The notes under the pieces: model-generated | Told to the model about the DNA's origin: nothing | What the model saw: only the letters and a program-made list of their open reading frames with translations | Databases searched by the model: none | NCBI GenBank assembly: GCA_015232395.1 | Contig: JADFZT010000004.1 | Span: 52,156-116,155, forward strand | DNA length: 64,000 nt | DNA from: Magnetococcales bacterium | GTDB lineage: Bacteria > Pseudomonadota > Magnetococcia > Magnetococcales > JADFZT01 | Reading direction: 5' to 3' | Translations under genes and position numbers: made by a program | In this document: piece after piece, positions 1 through 8,232 of the stretch | Numbering within the stretch: position 1 is the first letter of the stretch | Layout: the number at the start of each line of letters is the position of its first letter

Positions 1-2
1 AA

Positions 3-977
3 GCCGCCGCCTGGGACTCCGGGGATGTAGCCGTATCAGCCATTGTTGGTGCCGACGGACTACAACCGACCCTGGCAGCCATTCGCTCCGGCAAGGATAT
101 TGCTTTGGCCAACAAGGAGTGCCTGGTGATGGCCGGGGCACTCTTCCATGAAGAGGTGGCCCGTTATAAAGTGGATCTGATTCCGGTGGATTCGGAACAC
201 AACGCCATCTTTCAGGTCCTCTATAATGGGGCTTGGCTGGGTGTGGATCGAAAGGAAAGGGCCAACACCTCTCCTGCACTGGTCGATGTGGTTCGCTCCC
301 TGGTCTTGACCGCTTCGGGCGGGCCCTTGCGTAGCTGGTCCAAGGAACGCCTGGCAACGGTGACCCCTGAGGAGGCTCTGGCTCATCCCAATTGGAAAAT
401 GGGTCGCAAAATTTCCATCGATTCGGCCACCTGCATGAATAAGGGCCTGGAGGTGATTGAGGCCCACTGGCTGTTTGGCATCCCTCCAGAACATATTTCG
501 GTGGTAGTACATCCGGAAAGCATTGTACATTCGATGGTCACTTACCGGGATGGTTCGGTCCTTGCACAGATGGGCATGCCGGACATGCGCACCCCTATTG
601 CGGTGGCACTGGCTTGGCCGGAACGCATTTCAACACCGGTTCCGGCACTGGACCTGCCAACTTTGGGTCGATTAACCTTTTTTGAAGCGCCGGAAAAAGA
701 GCGGTTTCCGTGTCTGGATCTGGCTTATCAGGCGTTGAGCCATGGGGGGAGTGCTCCTGCCATACTCAATGCCGCGAATGAAGTGGCCGTGGCTGCGTTT
801 CTGGATGGTAAAATGGGTTTTCAAGGAATAGCAGCCGTGATTGATTGGACTCTGAGCGAACTCTCCCTGCCCCCACCGGACTCCATTGAATCCGTATTGG
901 ATGTGGATCGATTGGCCCGGGAGCGGGCATGGCAATGGGTAGCTCAGCATGGAAGCGGGCTGGGTGGTACATCATGA
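3..977 (+). CDS. dxr: 1-deoxy-D-xylulose 5-phosphate reductoisomerase, 5'-truncated by window edge
   Basis: Converts 1-deoxyxylulose 5-phosphate to 2-C-methylerythritol 4-phosphate with NADPH in the non-mevalonate isoprenoid pathway (cytoplasm). The open frame runs in from the window edge and 324 residues are visible; the family is about 390 long, so roughly 70 N-terminal residues, including the start of the NADPH fold, lie outside. Visible family blocks are AIVGADGLQPTLAA, IALANKECLVMAG, the metal site IPVDSEHNAIFQ, TASGGPLR, and WKMGRKISIDSATCMNKGLE. The stop overlaps rseP as ATGA. The order dxr-rseP-bamA is the usual proteobacterial envelope cluster. Truncation is only the window edge, not decay. 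Confidence 0.96.
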   Translation, partial: AAAWDSGDVAVSAIVGADGLQPTLAAIRSGKDIALANKECLVMAGALFHEEVARYKVDLIPVDSEHNAIFQVLYNGAWLGVDRKERANTSPALVDVVRSLVLTASGGPLRSWSKERLATVTPEEALAHPNWKMGRKISIDSATCMNKGLEVIEAHWLFGIPPEHISVVVHPESIVHSMVTYRDGSVLAQMGMPDMRTPIAVALAWPERISTPVPALDLPTLGRLTFFEAPEKERFPCLDLAYQALSHGGSAPAILNAANEVAVAAFLDGKMGFQGIAAVIDWTLSELSLPPPDSIESVLDVDRLARERAWQWVAQHGSGLGGTS

Positions 978-2074
978 ATACCGTTTTTTGGGCCTTATTG
1001 GTCCTGGGCATACTCATTTTTGTCCATGAATTGGGCCATTTTCTGGCGGCACGCCTTTTCGGGGTGCGGGTGCTGATCTTTTCCCTGGGATTTGGTCCGC
1101 GTCTGTGGAGTTGGAAAAGCGGCGACGGCGAGACCGAATATCAACTTTCTGCCATTCCCCTGGGAGGTTACGTTAAAATGTTGGGGGAAGGGGAGGAGGA
1201 GGGTGAGGGCGAGGGTGAGGAGGAGAATAGGCCCCTCACCGAGGAGGAGCTGCCCCACGCCTTCAGCTCCCAATCAGTGGGACGTCGTATCGGGATCGTT
1301 TTTGCGGGACCTGCCTTTAATTTTATCTTTGCCTTTCTTTTTTTGGTTGTAGCCTACATGGTCGGGGTGGGAGAAGCCCTGCCGGTAGTGGGCAAGGTCA
1401 GTCCGGAGATGCCTGCCTTGGAGGCGGGACTGCAACCGGGAGATCGCATCACCCATATTGATGACCAACCGGTGGAACGTTGGCGCACGCTGAGCCAGAT
1501 TGTACGGGCCTCGGATGGCAACCCCCTACAGTTTGATGTTTTGCGAGGGGAATCCTCTTTTCGGGTTGAAATTGCCCCCCGAATCCAGGAAGTTCCCAAC
1601 CTGTTTGGCGAACCGGAGCGTACGGCGTTGATCGGTATTTCTCCGGGGGATGCGGAGGTGGTTGTACAATATGGCCCCCTGGAATCCATCGGCAAAGGGC
1701 TGGAACAGACCTGGCGGATGACCGATCTGACCTTGACCTCTATCTGGAAGTTGGTTACCCGGGTCATTTCAGCAGATCAAATTGGCGGCCCTTTATTGAT
1801 CGCCGAGTTGGCTGGCAAAACCGCATCCCAGGGAGCCACCAACCTGCTTTTCTTTATGGCGCTCATCTCAATCAACCTGGGAATACTGAACTTATTGCCC
1901 ATTCCCGTACTGGATGGCGGGCATCTTCTTTTCTTCTCCATTGAAGGGCTCAAAGGCAGTCCGGTGAGTGAAAAAGCACAAATGTTCGCCAATCGGGTGG
2001 GCATGGTTTTTTTGATCATGGTGATGGTGTGGGCTATGAAAAACGATCTGGTGCGTCTCTTTTCCTCTGGGTGA
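974..2074 (+). CDS. rseP: RIP metalloprotease RseP (site-2 protease)
   Basis: Inner-membrane zinc protease that cleaves transmembrane anti-sigma factors and remnant signal peptides. The start ATG at 974 overlaps the dxr stop (ATGA) and is 15 codons inside the longest open frame; it gives a proper hydrophobic N-terminus with HELGH at residues 18-22. A single PDZ-like region (about 120-200) and the second active-site block NLLPIPVLDGGH near the C-terminus are present. At 366 residues it resembles the one-PDZ forms rather than the 450-residue two-PDZ E. coli protein. Unusually, a Gly/Glu-rich insert (about residues 73-92, alternating GE/EE) sits between the first membrane segment and the PDZ domain. 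Confidence 0.95.
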   Translation: MNTVFWALLVLGILIFVHELGHFLAARLFGVRVLIFSLGFGPRLWSWKSGDGETEYQLSAIPLGGYVKMLGEGEEEGEGEGEEENRPLTEEELPHAFSSQSVGRRIGIVFAGPAFNFIFAFLFLVVAYMVGVGEALPVVGKVSPEMPALEAGLQPGDRITHIDDQPVERWRTLSQIVRASDGNPLQFDVLRGESSFRVEIAPRIQEVPNLFGEPERTALIGISPGDAEVVVQYGPLESIGKGLEQTWRMTDLTLTSIWKLVTRVISADQIGGPLLIAELAGKTASQGATNLLFFMALISINLGILNLLPIPVLDGGHLLFFSIEGLKGSPVSEKAQMFANRVGMVFLIMVMVWAMKNDLVRLFSSG

Positions 2075-2200
2075 AAACCCGCGAGACCCTGGTCGATTAT
2101 CGATTTCCCAACCTGAAATCTTGCCGTGGCGGCTCAAAACCCGTATGTTTTGGTGGTTTGGTTGCCTGGTAAATAACGTCATCGATTGGGGTCCTACCCA

Positions 2201-4492
2201 ATGAATTTTTTGCGAACTCTCATTCTCGCCCTTTTTCTGGGATGTGTGCCACTTGTGGCGCTTCTCTCTGTGGAACCTGCCTGGGGTGCTGTTTTCATTG
2301 ATGATATCCGCGTGGAAGGGAGCCGACGTATCGAACCCGATACCGTTAAGAGCCACCTTCTGCTGGATGTAGGAGACCGCCTGGATTCCACCAAGATTCG
2401 CAAGAGTATCAAGGCTCTCCACGACACCGGTTTTTTCCAGGATGTCCTGATGGAACGGGATGGGAACGTTCTGGTGGTACGGGTGAAGGAAAACCCGATG
2501 GTCAATGAGGTCACCTTCGAGGGCAACGATGCCTACACCGAGGATGACCTGCTGGAGGTGATCACCCTCAAGTCAGGGGCGCTGTTCAATCAGGCCAAAG
2601 TGGATCGGGATCTGGCCACCCTGCGTCAGGGATACCGCATCAAAGGGCTCTTTCTGGCCCAGGTAGAGATGGTCTCCGAAGAGCTGGACCAAAACCGGAT
2701 CAACCTGACCTATCGTATCCAGGAAGGGGAAAAATCCAAGGTTCGGGAGGTGCGCATTATCGGTAACAGCGACCTGACGGACAAGGAGCTGATCAAGGAT
2801 CTCCTCATCAAACCCACCAACTGGCTCTCCTGGTGGCGGGAAGATGATACCTATGATCGGGAAAAACTGCTGTTTGATCAGGCCCAGCTGCGTAACATCT
2901 ATCTGGATCGGGGATATGCCCGGGTTCGAGTGGACTCTTCGGTGGCAGAATTAACTCCTGATCGCAGCGCCTTCATGATCACCCACACCGTTAATGAAGG
3001 CAGTCGCTATAAATTGGCTGAAATTCGGGTCATCGGAGATTTTGATGAGATGCCCCGTTCTGAAATTTATCAGCACATCCGCCTGAAGCAGGGGGAGTGG
3101 TATTCCCGCAAGGAGGTTCGCTCCGCCATCGAAGTCCTCACCGACAAGATCGGCGATTATGGCTACGCCTTTTTACAGATCCAGCCGGAAACCTCCATCA
3201 ACGACGACGATCTGACCGTCAACCTGATCATGAAAATCGACAAAGGGCAGCGGGTTTATGTCAACCGGGTGGAGGTGGCGGGCAATACCCGGACCCGGGA
3301 CAACGTGATTCGTCGGGAAATCAAGCTGCTGGAAGGGGATCGCTTCTCAGCCTCCAAAATGCGCTCTTCCAAGAAAAAACTCCAATCCTTGGACTATTTC
3401 GAGACGGTAGAGGTGACCACCGTACCAGCTGGTGAGGATGACAAGGTTGACGTCAAGGTGAAGGTGGAAGAAAAACCCACAGGGACTTTTTCTGTCGGTG
3501 CGGGTTATTCCAGTGTGGAATCCTTCATGGGAACCGCCTCCGTCACCCAGAACAACTTTTTGGGCAAGGGACAGCGCCTGGTTCTCTCGTTTGCCTTTTC
3601 AGGCACCACCAACGAGTTTGAACTCTCCTTCACCGAACCCTATTTTATGGAGAAAAACGTCTCAGCCGGGTTTGACCTGTTCAACCGTACCACTGACTGG
3701 GACTCCATCTCCTCCTACGAGCAGCAACTCTCTGGTGGCGGCCTGCGCCTGGGTTTTCCCCTCTCCAACCATCTCTGGGATACAGTCAGCTATCAGCTGG
3801 CCTATGTGGAGATCGAAGATGTGGATGAGGATGCTTCCAATATTATCAAGGATATGGAACAGAGAAGCCCCTACCTGCAGTCGATGGTCTCCAACACCCT
3901 GCAGTGGGATAGCCTGAACAACCGGATTTTGCCCTCCAAAGGGCGTCGTCATCGCCTCACCACTGACTTTTCCGGCCTGGGCGGGGATGTCTATTTTGCC
4001 CGAATGCTGACGGATCACAGCTACTACCATCCCATTTCAGAGGATGAAATGTGGGTGGGTCACATCCGAGGTCGCTTTGGGGTGGTGGAAGGGATCGACG
4101 AAGAAGTACCCATCTTTGAACGTTTCTTTCTGGGTGGCAACAGCTCCATTCGCGGCTTTAAACCCGGTGGTGTCGGTCCACGTACCCCTGAAGGGGATGC
4201 CTACGGCGGCAACCATTTCGAACAGATCAACGCCGAACTCTATTTCCCCATCATCGGTCTGAAGGAATATGGCGTTCGGGGTCTGACCTTCTTCGATGCG
4301 GGTTACATCGGGGATTGGGATGACTATTACGGCAACATGAACGACGACGGCTCCATACGTCTCTCCGGTGGTGTCGGGGTTCACTGGAACTCCCCATTTG
4401 GCCCCCTTCGCGTGACGCTGGGCATACCCATCCAGAAAGAAGATTACGACGAAACCCGGACGTTTGATTTTACCTTCGGCGCGGCCATGTAG
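2201..4492 (+). CDS. bamA: Outer membrane protein assembly factor BamA
   Basis: Central subunit of the BAM complex, which inserts beta-barrel proteins in the outer membrane. 763 residues: signal peptide (about 1-25), five POTRA domains (about 27-425), then a 16-strand Omp85 barrel containing the SIRGF lid-lock motif before GGVGPR. The ATG at 2201 is chosen over an in-frame TTG at 2186 because a GGGG Shine-Dalgarno-like run ends 9 bases upstream and the signal peptide then begins at its first residue. The protein ends FDFTFGAAM, so the C-terminal residue is Met instead of the usual aromatic; the beta signal is still recognisable a few residues earlier. Flanked by rseP and skp as in many proteobacteria. 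Confidence 0.96.
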   Translation: MNFLRTLILALFLGCVPLVALLSVEPAWGAVFIDDIRVEGSRRIEPDTVKSHLLLDVGDRLDSTKIRKSIKALHDTGFFQDVLMERDGNVLVVRVKENPMVNEVTFEGNDAYTEDDLLEVITLKSGALFNQAKVDRDLATLRQGYRIKGLFLAQVEMVSEELDQNRINLTYRIQEGEKSKVREVRIIGNSDLTDKELIKDLLIKPTNWLSWWREDDTYDREKLLFDQAQLRNIYLDRGYARVRVDSSVAELTPDRSAFMITHTVNEGSRYKLAEIRVIGDFDEMPRSEIYQHIRLKQGEWYSRKEVRSAIEVLTDKIGDYGYAFLQIQPETSINDDDLTVNLIMKIDKGQRVYVNRVEVAGNTRTRDNVIRREIKLLEGDRFSASKMRSSKKKLQSLDYFETVEVTTVPAGEDDKVDVKVKVEEKPTGTFSVGAGYSSVESFMGTASVTQNNFLGKGQRLVLSFAFSGTTNEFELSFTEPYFMEKNVSAGFDLFNRTTDWDSISSYEQQLSGGGLRLGFPLSNHLWDTVSYQLAYVEIEDVDEDASNIIKDMEQRSPYLQSMVSNTLQWDSLNNRILPSKGRRHRLTTDFSGLGGDVYFARMLTDHSYYHPISEDEMWVGHIRGRFGVVEGIDEEVPIFERFFLGGNSSIRGFKPGGVGPRTPEGDAYGGNHFEQINAELYFPIIGLKEYGVRGLTFFDAGYIGDWDDYYGNMNDDGSIRLSGGVGVHWNSPFGPLRVTLGIPIQKEDYDETRTFDFTFGAAM

Positions 4493-4519
4493 GCCAGATT
4501 TTTAGGAAGGATGATCGTT

Positions 4520-5086
4520 ATGGGCAGGTGGTACGTTTCAAGTAGATGGTACGTTTCAAGCAGATGGCTCGTTGCGTTGTTTTTTGTGCTGGCTGGGCTG
4601 ATTACAGGTTCAAGTAGTGCACTGGCTCAATCCAAGGGCACTTTTGCCTATGTGGATGTCCCCCGAGCCATCGCCTCTTCGGTAGCAGGTGAAAAAGCAC
4701 GGGATCTTCTGAAAAACAACATTGCCTCCAAGCAAAAAGAGATCGCTGACATGGAGGCCGAAATCAAACGAATGAAGGAAAACACCGACAAAAAGAAAAG
4801 CCTGATGAAACCCGAGGCTCTCTCGGAAATGCGCAACACCATCCAGCGCAAGTTTCGGGAGTACCAACGCATGGTGGAAGACAACCAAGCCGCCTTGGAT
4901 CGGGAAAACCGTCGGTGGACCAAAAAAATCACCAAAACACTCCACGAAATCATTCAGGAAATTGGCCGTGAGAAAAACTATACGGCCATTTTCAGCCGGG
5001 GCCAGGTACTCTATGCCGACCCGTCGATCAACATCACGGATGAAGTCTTGAAGCGTTTGAACTCCCGCACCAAGGATTGGTTTTAA
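4520..5086 (+). CDS. skp: Periplasmic chaperone Skp/OmpH family
   Basis: Periplasmic holdase for unfolded outer membrane proteins; it works upstream of BamA, encoded just before it. About 188 residues: signal peptide ending SALA/QS, then a strand, a long charged coiled-coil pair (residues about 55-150, rich in Lys/Glu/Met), and a C-terminal return strand. The ATG at 4520 is preferred to the ATG at 4511 because AGGAAGG (4504-4510) abuts 4511 but is 9 bases from 4520. The extreme N-terminus carries a duplicated six-residue unit (RWYVSS twice) encoded by an 18-bp tandem repeat. Only 3 bases separate its stop from fabZ. Confidence 0.88.
   Translation: MGRWYVSSRWYVSSRWLVALFFVLAGLITGSSSALAQSKGTFAYVDVPRAIASSVAGEKARDLLKNNIASKQKEIADMEAEIKRMKENTDKKKSLMKPEALSEMRNTIQRKFREYQRMVEDNQAALDRENRRWTKKITKTLHEIIQEIGREKNYTAIFSRGQVLYADPSINITDEVLKRLNSRTKDWF
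4531..4566 (+). repeat. 18-bp tandem duplication in the skp signal peptide
   Basis: Two head-to-tail 18-bp copies beginning GTACGTTTCAAG, differing at one base, encode a repeated WYVSSR hexapeptide in the positively charged n-region of the Skp signal peptide. The repeat is a multiple of three, so it keeps frame and could expand or contract without destroying the gene. Confidence 0.9.
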
Positions 5087-5089
5087 ATC

Positions 5090-5557
5090 ATGGTTTTGGA
5101 TAATCCCCAGGACATTCTGAAAAATCTGCCCCACCGCTACCCCTTCCTGCTCATTGACCGTGTGCTTGAAGCGGAGGCGGGCAAGCGCATCGTGGCGATC
5201 AAAAACGTCACCTTCAACGAGCCCCAGTTTATGGGTCACTTTCCAGAAAACCCGGTCATGCCGGGAGTCTTGATTCTGGAGGCGATGGCCCAGGCGGGTG
5301 CCCTGCTGGCTGGTCACACCGATCCAGCTTCGGTTCAGGGTCGCCTGGTTTATTTCATGTCCATCGACAAAGCCCGTTTTCGACGTCCGGTGATTCCGGG
5401 AGACCAGCTTCGAATCGAAATGGTGCTCGATAAACGGCGGCGGGAAGTGTGGCGTTTTACCGGCAAGGCCTATGTGGGTGACCAGGTAGCAGCCGAAGCC
5501 CAGGTGATGGCCATGACCCGTGATATCGAAAAGGCCTCCGGGGATTCTCAGGCATGA
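5090..5557 (+). CDS. fabZ: 3-hydroxyacyl-[acyl-carrier-protein] dehydratase FabZ
   Basis: Dehydrates 3-hydroxyacyl-ACP in type II fatty acid synthesis, and so competes with LpxA for 3-hydroxyacyl-ACP. 155 residues with a single hot-dog domain. The signature blocks LPHRYPFLLIDRV and GHFPENPVMPGVLILEAMAQ carry the catalytic His and Glu. It lies 3 bases after skp and overlaps lpxA by ATGA, indicating translational coupling. In the common gene order lpxD would lie between skp and fabZ; here it does not. Confidence 0.97.
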   Translation: MVLDNPQDILKNLPHRYPFLLIDRVLEAEAGKRIVAIKNVTFNEPQFMGHFPENPVMPGVLILEAMAQAGALLAGHTDPASVQGRLVYFMSIDKARFRRPVIPGDQLRIEMVLDKRRREVWRFTGKAYVGDQVAAEAQVMAMTRDIEKASGDSQA

Positions 5558-6324
5558 TTCATCCCACAGCCGTGGTGGAATCCGGAGCCACTCTGGACCC
5601 TGAAGTGCGGGTGGGGCCCTATTCCGTCATTGGTCCCAACGTCCATTTGAAAAAAGGGGTTCAGGTGGGGGCTCACGTGGTGATCGCCGGGCATACCACC
5701 ATTGGCGATGAGAGCCGAGTATTCAATTTTGCCTCTATCGGCGAAGCCCCCCAGGATGTCAACTATGCCGGGGAAAAGACCCGGGTTAAAATCGGCAAGA
5801 AGTGCCAGATTCGGGAATATGTCTCTATCCACCGAGGGACGGAAAATGGTGGTGGGCTCACCCGGGTGGGGGATGGCTGCATGATCATGGCCTACTCCCA
5901 TGTCGCCCACGACTGCCGAGTGGCTGACAGCGTGGTGATGGCCAATGGCGCCACCCTGGCTGGGCATGTGGAGATTCAGGAAAATGCCGTCATCGGCGGG
6001 CTTACGGCCATTCACCAATTCGCCCGGGTTGGTCGCAACGCCTTTATCGGTGGGGCTTCAGCCATCTCCATGGATGTGATGCCGTTTGCCTCGGCTGCTG
6101 GCAACCGCGCCCGGATTACCGGGGTGAATGTCGTCGGCATGCGCCGCACCGGTTTTTCTGAGGAAGTCATCAAGGCGGTGCGTCAAGCCCACCGACTGAT
6201 TTTTCGAGCCAATTTGCGCCTGGAAGAAGCCATTGCCGAGGTGGAGCGTCTCTATCCCGCCATTCCCGAGGTTCAGTGCGTTCTGGAATTTCTACAAACC
6301 GGTCAGAGGGGCATTTGCCGTTGA
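5554..6324 (+). CDS. lpxA: UDP-N-acetylglucosamine O-acyltransferase LpxA
   Basis: Transfers a 3-hydroxyacyl chain from ACP to UDP-GlcNAc (or an amino-sugar variant), the first step of lipid A synthesis. 256 residues, left-handed beta-helix of hexapeptide repeats at the N-terminus and a helical C-terminus. The catalytic-His block reads SHVAHDC, followed by NGATLAGHVEI and AIGG/IGGLTAIHQF. The start overlaps the fabZ stop (ATGA) and the stop overlaps the lpxI TTG start. Length and motifs are normal. Acyl-chain preference and the N- versus O-acceptor cannot be decided from sequence alone; the adjacent Gfo/Idh gene makes the acceptor question worth asking. Confidence 0.96.
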   Translation: MIHPTAVVESGATLDPEVRVGPYSVIGPNVHLKKGVQVGAHVVIAGHTTIGDESRVFNFASIGEAPQDVNYAGEKTRVKIGKKCQIREYVSIHRGTENGGGLTRVGDGCMIMAYSHVAHDCRVADSVVMANGATLAGHVEIQENAVIGGLTAIHQFARVGRNAFIGGASAISMDVMPFASAAGNRARITGVNVVGMRRTGFSEEVIKAVRQAHRLIFRANLRLEEAIAEVERLYPAIPEVQCVLEFLQTGQRGICR

Positions 6325-7223
6325 CCTCATCCCCCCCTCTCCCCAGATTGGGTTTGATAACGGGGAGTGGTCAATTGCCGCTGATCATCGCTCACTCCCT
6401 CAAGGGACGACGGCAGCTGGTGGCAGTGGCTCATCAAGGCGAAACCGACCCTGCCCTTGGGGAGTTGGTGGAAAGCCTCCAGTGGGTGCGGTTAGGGCAG
6501 TTTAAAAAAATCCTCAAGTTTTTGGCCCGTGAGGGGGTTGAAGAGGTCATGTTGGCCGGGGGGATCACCAAGGCCAAAATTTGGCACATTCGCCCCGACA
6601 CCTTAGCCTTGAAGCTGGCTACCCGTCTGCGTCATCTCCACGATGACATGCTCCTGAGGGGGGTGGCTGAAGAGTTGGAGAGTCAGGGATTCAAGCTTCG
6701 GGGGGTGGCGGAATTTTTGCCGGAGCTTTTGGCACCAAATGGTATTTTAAGCTCCCGCCGTCCCACCCGGGAGCAGTGGCAGGAACTCCAGTTCGGTTGG
6801 AACTCTGCCAAGGCGTTGGGGCAATTGGATATCGGGCAAGGGGTCGTGGTGAGACAGAAGGTGGTGGTGGCTGTGGAGGCCATGGAAGGAACGGACGCCA
6901 TGCTTGAGCGGGCAGGTAAACTGATCTCAGGCAGACGGGTCAAAGGGGATGCGGTTTTCGTCAAGGTGGCCAAACCCCAACAGGATCGCCGTCTGGACCT
7001 GCCGGCCGTTGGGCCCAAAACCATCGAAAATCTCCATGCTGCAGGGATTCCCATTCTGGCGATAGAAGCGGGATCTGCCATGATTCTGGATCCGGACGCC
7101 ACTCTGGCAGCAGTGGAAAAATATGGTTTGGTGATGGTCGGTTGCAGCGAAGAGGAAATGGCGGCTGTCGATCGCACTGATGGAGTGGATTTTGACCGTT
7201 GGATGATGCGCCATGACCACTAA
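6321..7223 (+). CDS. lpxI: UDP-2,3-diacylglucosamine pyrophosphatase LpxI (DUF1009)
   Basis: Hydrolyses UDP-2,3-diacylglucosamine to lipid X plus UMP, the step done by LpxH in enterics; LpxI is the form described in Caulobacter and many alphaproteobacteria. About 300 residues. Family blocks: LGLITGSGQLPLIIA at the N-terminus, VMLAGGITK, GTDAMLERAG, KPQQDRRLDLPAVGPKTIE. The most economical start is TTG 6321, which overlaps the lpxA stop as TTGA, has AGAGGGG 9 bases upstream, and removes a 15-residue non-conserved extension. It overlaps the next gene by 11 bases. Confidence 0.93.
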   Translation: MTSSPPLPRLGLITGSGQLPLIIAHSLKGRRQLVAVAHQGETDPALGELVESLQWVRLGQFKKILKFLAREGVEEVMLAGGITKAKIWHIRPDTLALKLATRLRHLHDDMLLRGVAEELESQGFKLRGVAEFLPELLAPNGILSSRRPTREQWQELQFGWNSAKALGQLDIGQGVVVRQKVVVAVEAMEGTDAMLERAGKLISGRRVKGDAVFVKVAKPQQDRRLDLPAVGPKTIENLHAAGIPILAIEAGSAMILDPDATLAAVEKYGLVMVGCSEEEMAAVDRTDGVDFDRWMMRHDH

Positions 7224-8232
7224 TCAGACAGATTTGGCCGGGCGTCCTCTCCGGGCTGCAGTAGTCGGTGTTGGCTATCTGGGACGCTTTCATGCCCAAA
7301 AATATAAAGCCATCGAAGGTGTCGATCTGGTAGGGGTCGTGGATGCCGACAGCGAACGCTCCCGGCGGGTGGCCCAGGAACTGGAGGTCGATTTTTACTC
7401 CGACCTGAAGGATCTGACTGGCAAGGTGGATCTGGTTTCCGTGGTAACTCCCACCCAGAGCCACTTCGAAATAGCCGGGGCTTGTCTGAAGGCTGGTTGG
7501 CATGTGTTGGTGGAAAAACCCATCACCGTCACCATTCCCGAAGCGGATGGGCTGATTGCACTGGCGGATCAAAAAAAACTGGTTTTGCAGGTAGGTCACC
7601 TCAAAAGGTTTCATCCGGCGGTGGTGGCTTTGAATGAAAGCGGCGTACTGGAAACGCCCCGTTTTATCGAATCCCTTCGATTTGCCCCTTTCAAAAGCCG
7701 CGCTTTGGATGTGGACGTGGTTTTAGACCTGATGATTCACGATGTGGATCTCATTTTGAACTTTGTCGGATCTGAAATGGTCCAAGTGGATGCAGTGGGA
7801 ACCCGAGTGGTGACCAATCAGGTGGATATCGCCAATGCCCGGCTCAAGTTTGCCAACGGCTGTACCGCCAATGTGACCGCCTCCCGGGTGGCACGGGATT
7901 CAACCAGGCGCATTCGTCTGTTTCAGGATAACGCTTTTCTCTCCCTCGATTTTATCCGCAACGACATCATGGTTTTGCAGCGGGGTCGAGGCGTGCAAGA
8001 GCTGGACGGCATTGAAGTACCGGCCATTGAGGAAACCACTATTCCCATCCAAAAATATGACACCCTTGAGGCGGAAATTCGTTCTTTTTGCGAGGTGGTT
8101 CGGGATAACAAGCCTCCTCTGGTGAGTGGTCGGGATGGTCGCAAGGCCTTGGAAGTGGTCAACGCCATCCAAGAATCCATCGAAGCCAATACCCGTAACA
8201 TCGGTTTGGAGGGGATGCCCGGCCTGACATGA
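7213..8232 (+). CDS. Gfo/Idh/MocA-family NAD(P)-dependent oxidoreductase in the lipid A cluster
   Basis: 339 residues. An N-terminal Rossmann fold (VVGVGYLGRFHAQKY, residues about 17-31) is followed by the EKPI block (residue about 100) and a C-terminal alpha/beta substrate domain. The family oxidises or reduces sugar and nucleotide-sugar hydroxyls. Position between lpxI and lpxB, with overlaps on both sides, argues for a role in lipid A or nucleotide-sugar metabolism. By analogy with GnnA, the oxidoreductase that with aminotransferase GnnB makes UDP-GlcNAc3N for amide-linked lipid A, it could act on UDP-GlcNAc; no GnnB-like gene is visible here, so this stays a hypothesis. Confidence 0.85.
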   Translation: MTTNQTDLAGRPLRAAVVGVGYLGRFHAQKYKAIEGVDLVGVVDADSERSRRVAQELEVDFYSDLKDLTGKVDLVSVVTPTQSHFEIAGACLKAGWHVLVEKPITVTIPEADGLIALADQKKLVLQVGHLKRFHPAVVALNESGVLETPRFIESLRFAPFKSRALDVDVVLDLMIHDVDLILNFVGSEMVQVDAVGTRVVTNQVDIANARLKFANGCTANVTASRVARDSTRRIRLFQDNAFLSLDFIRNDIMVLQRGRGVQELDGIEVPAIEETTIPIQKYDTLEAEIRSFCEVVRDNKPPLVSGRDGRKALEVVNAIQESIEANTRNIGLEGMPGLT

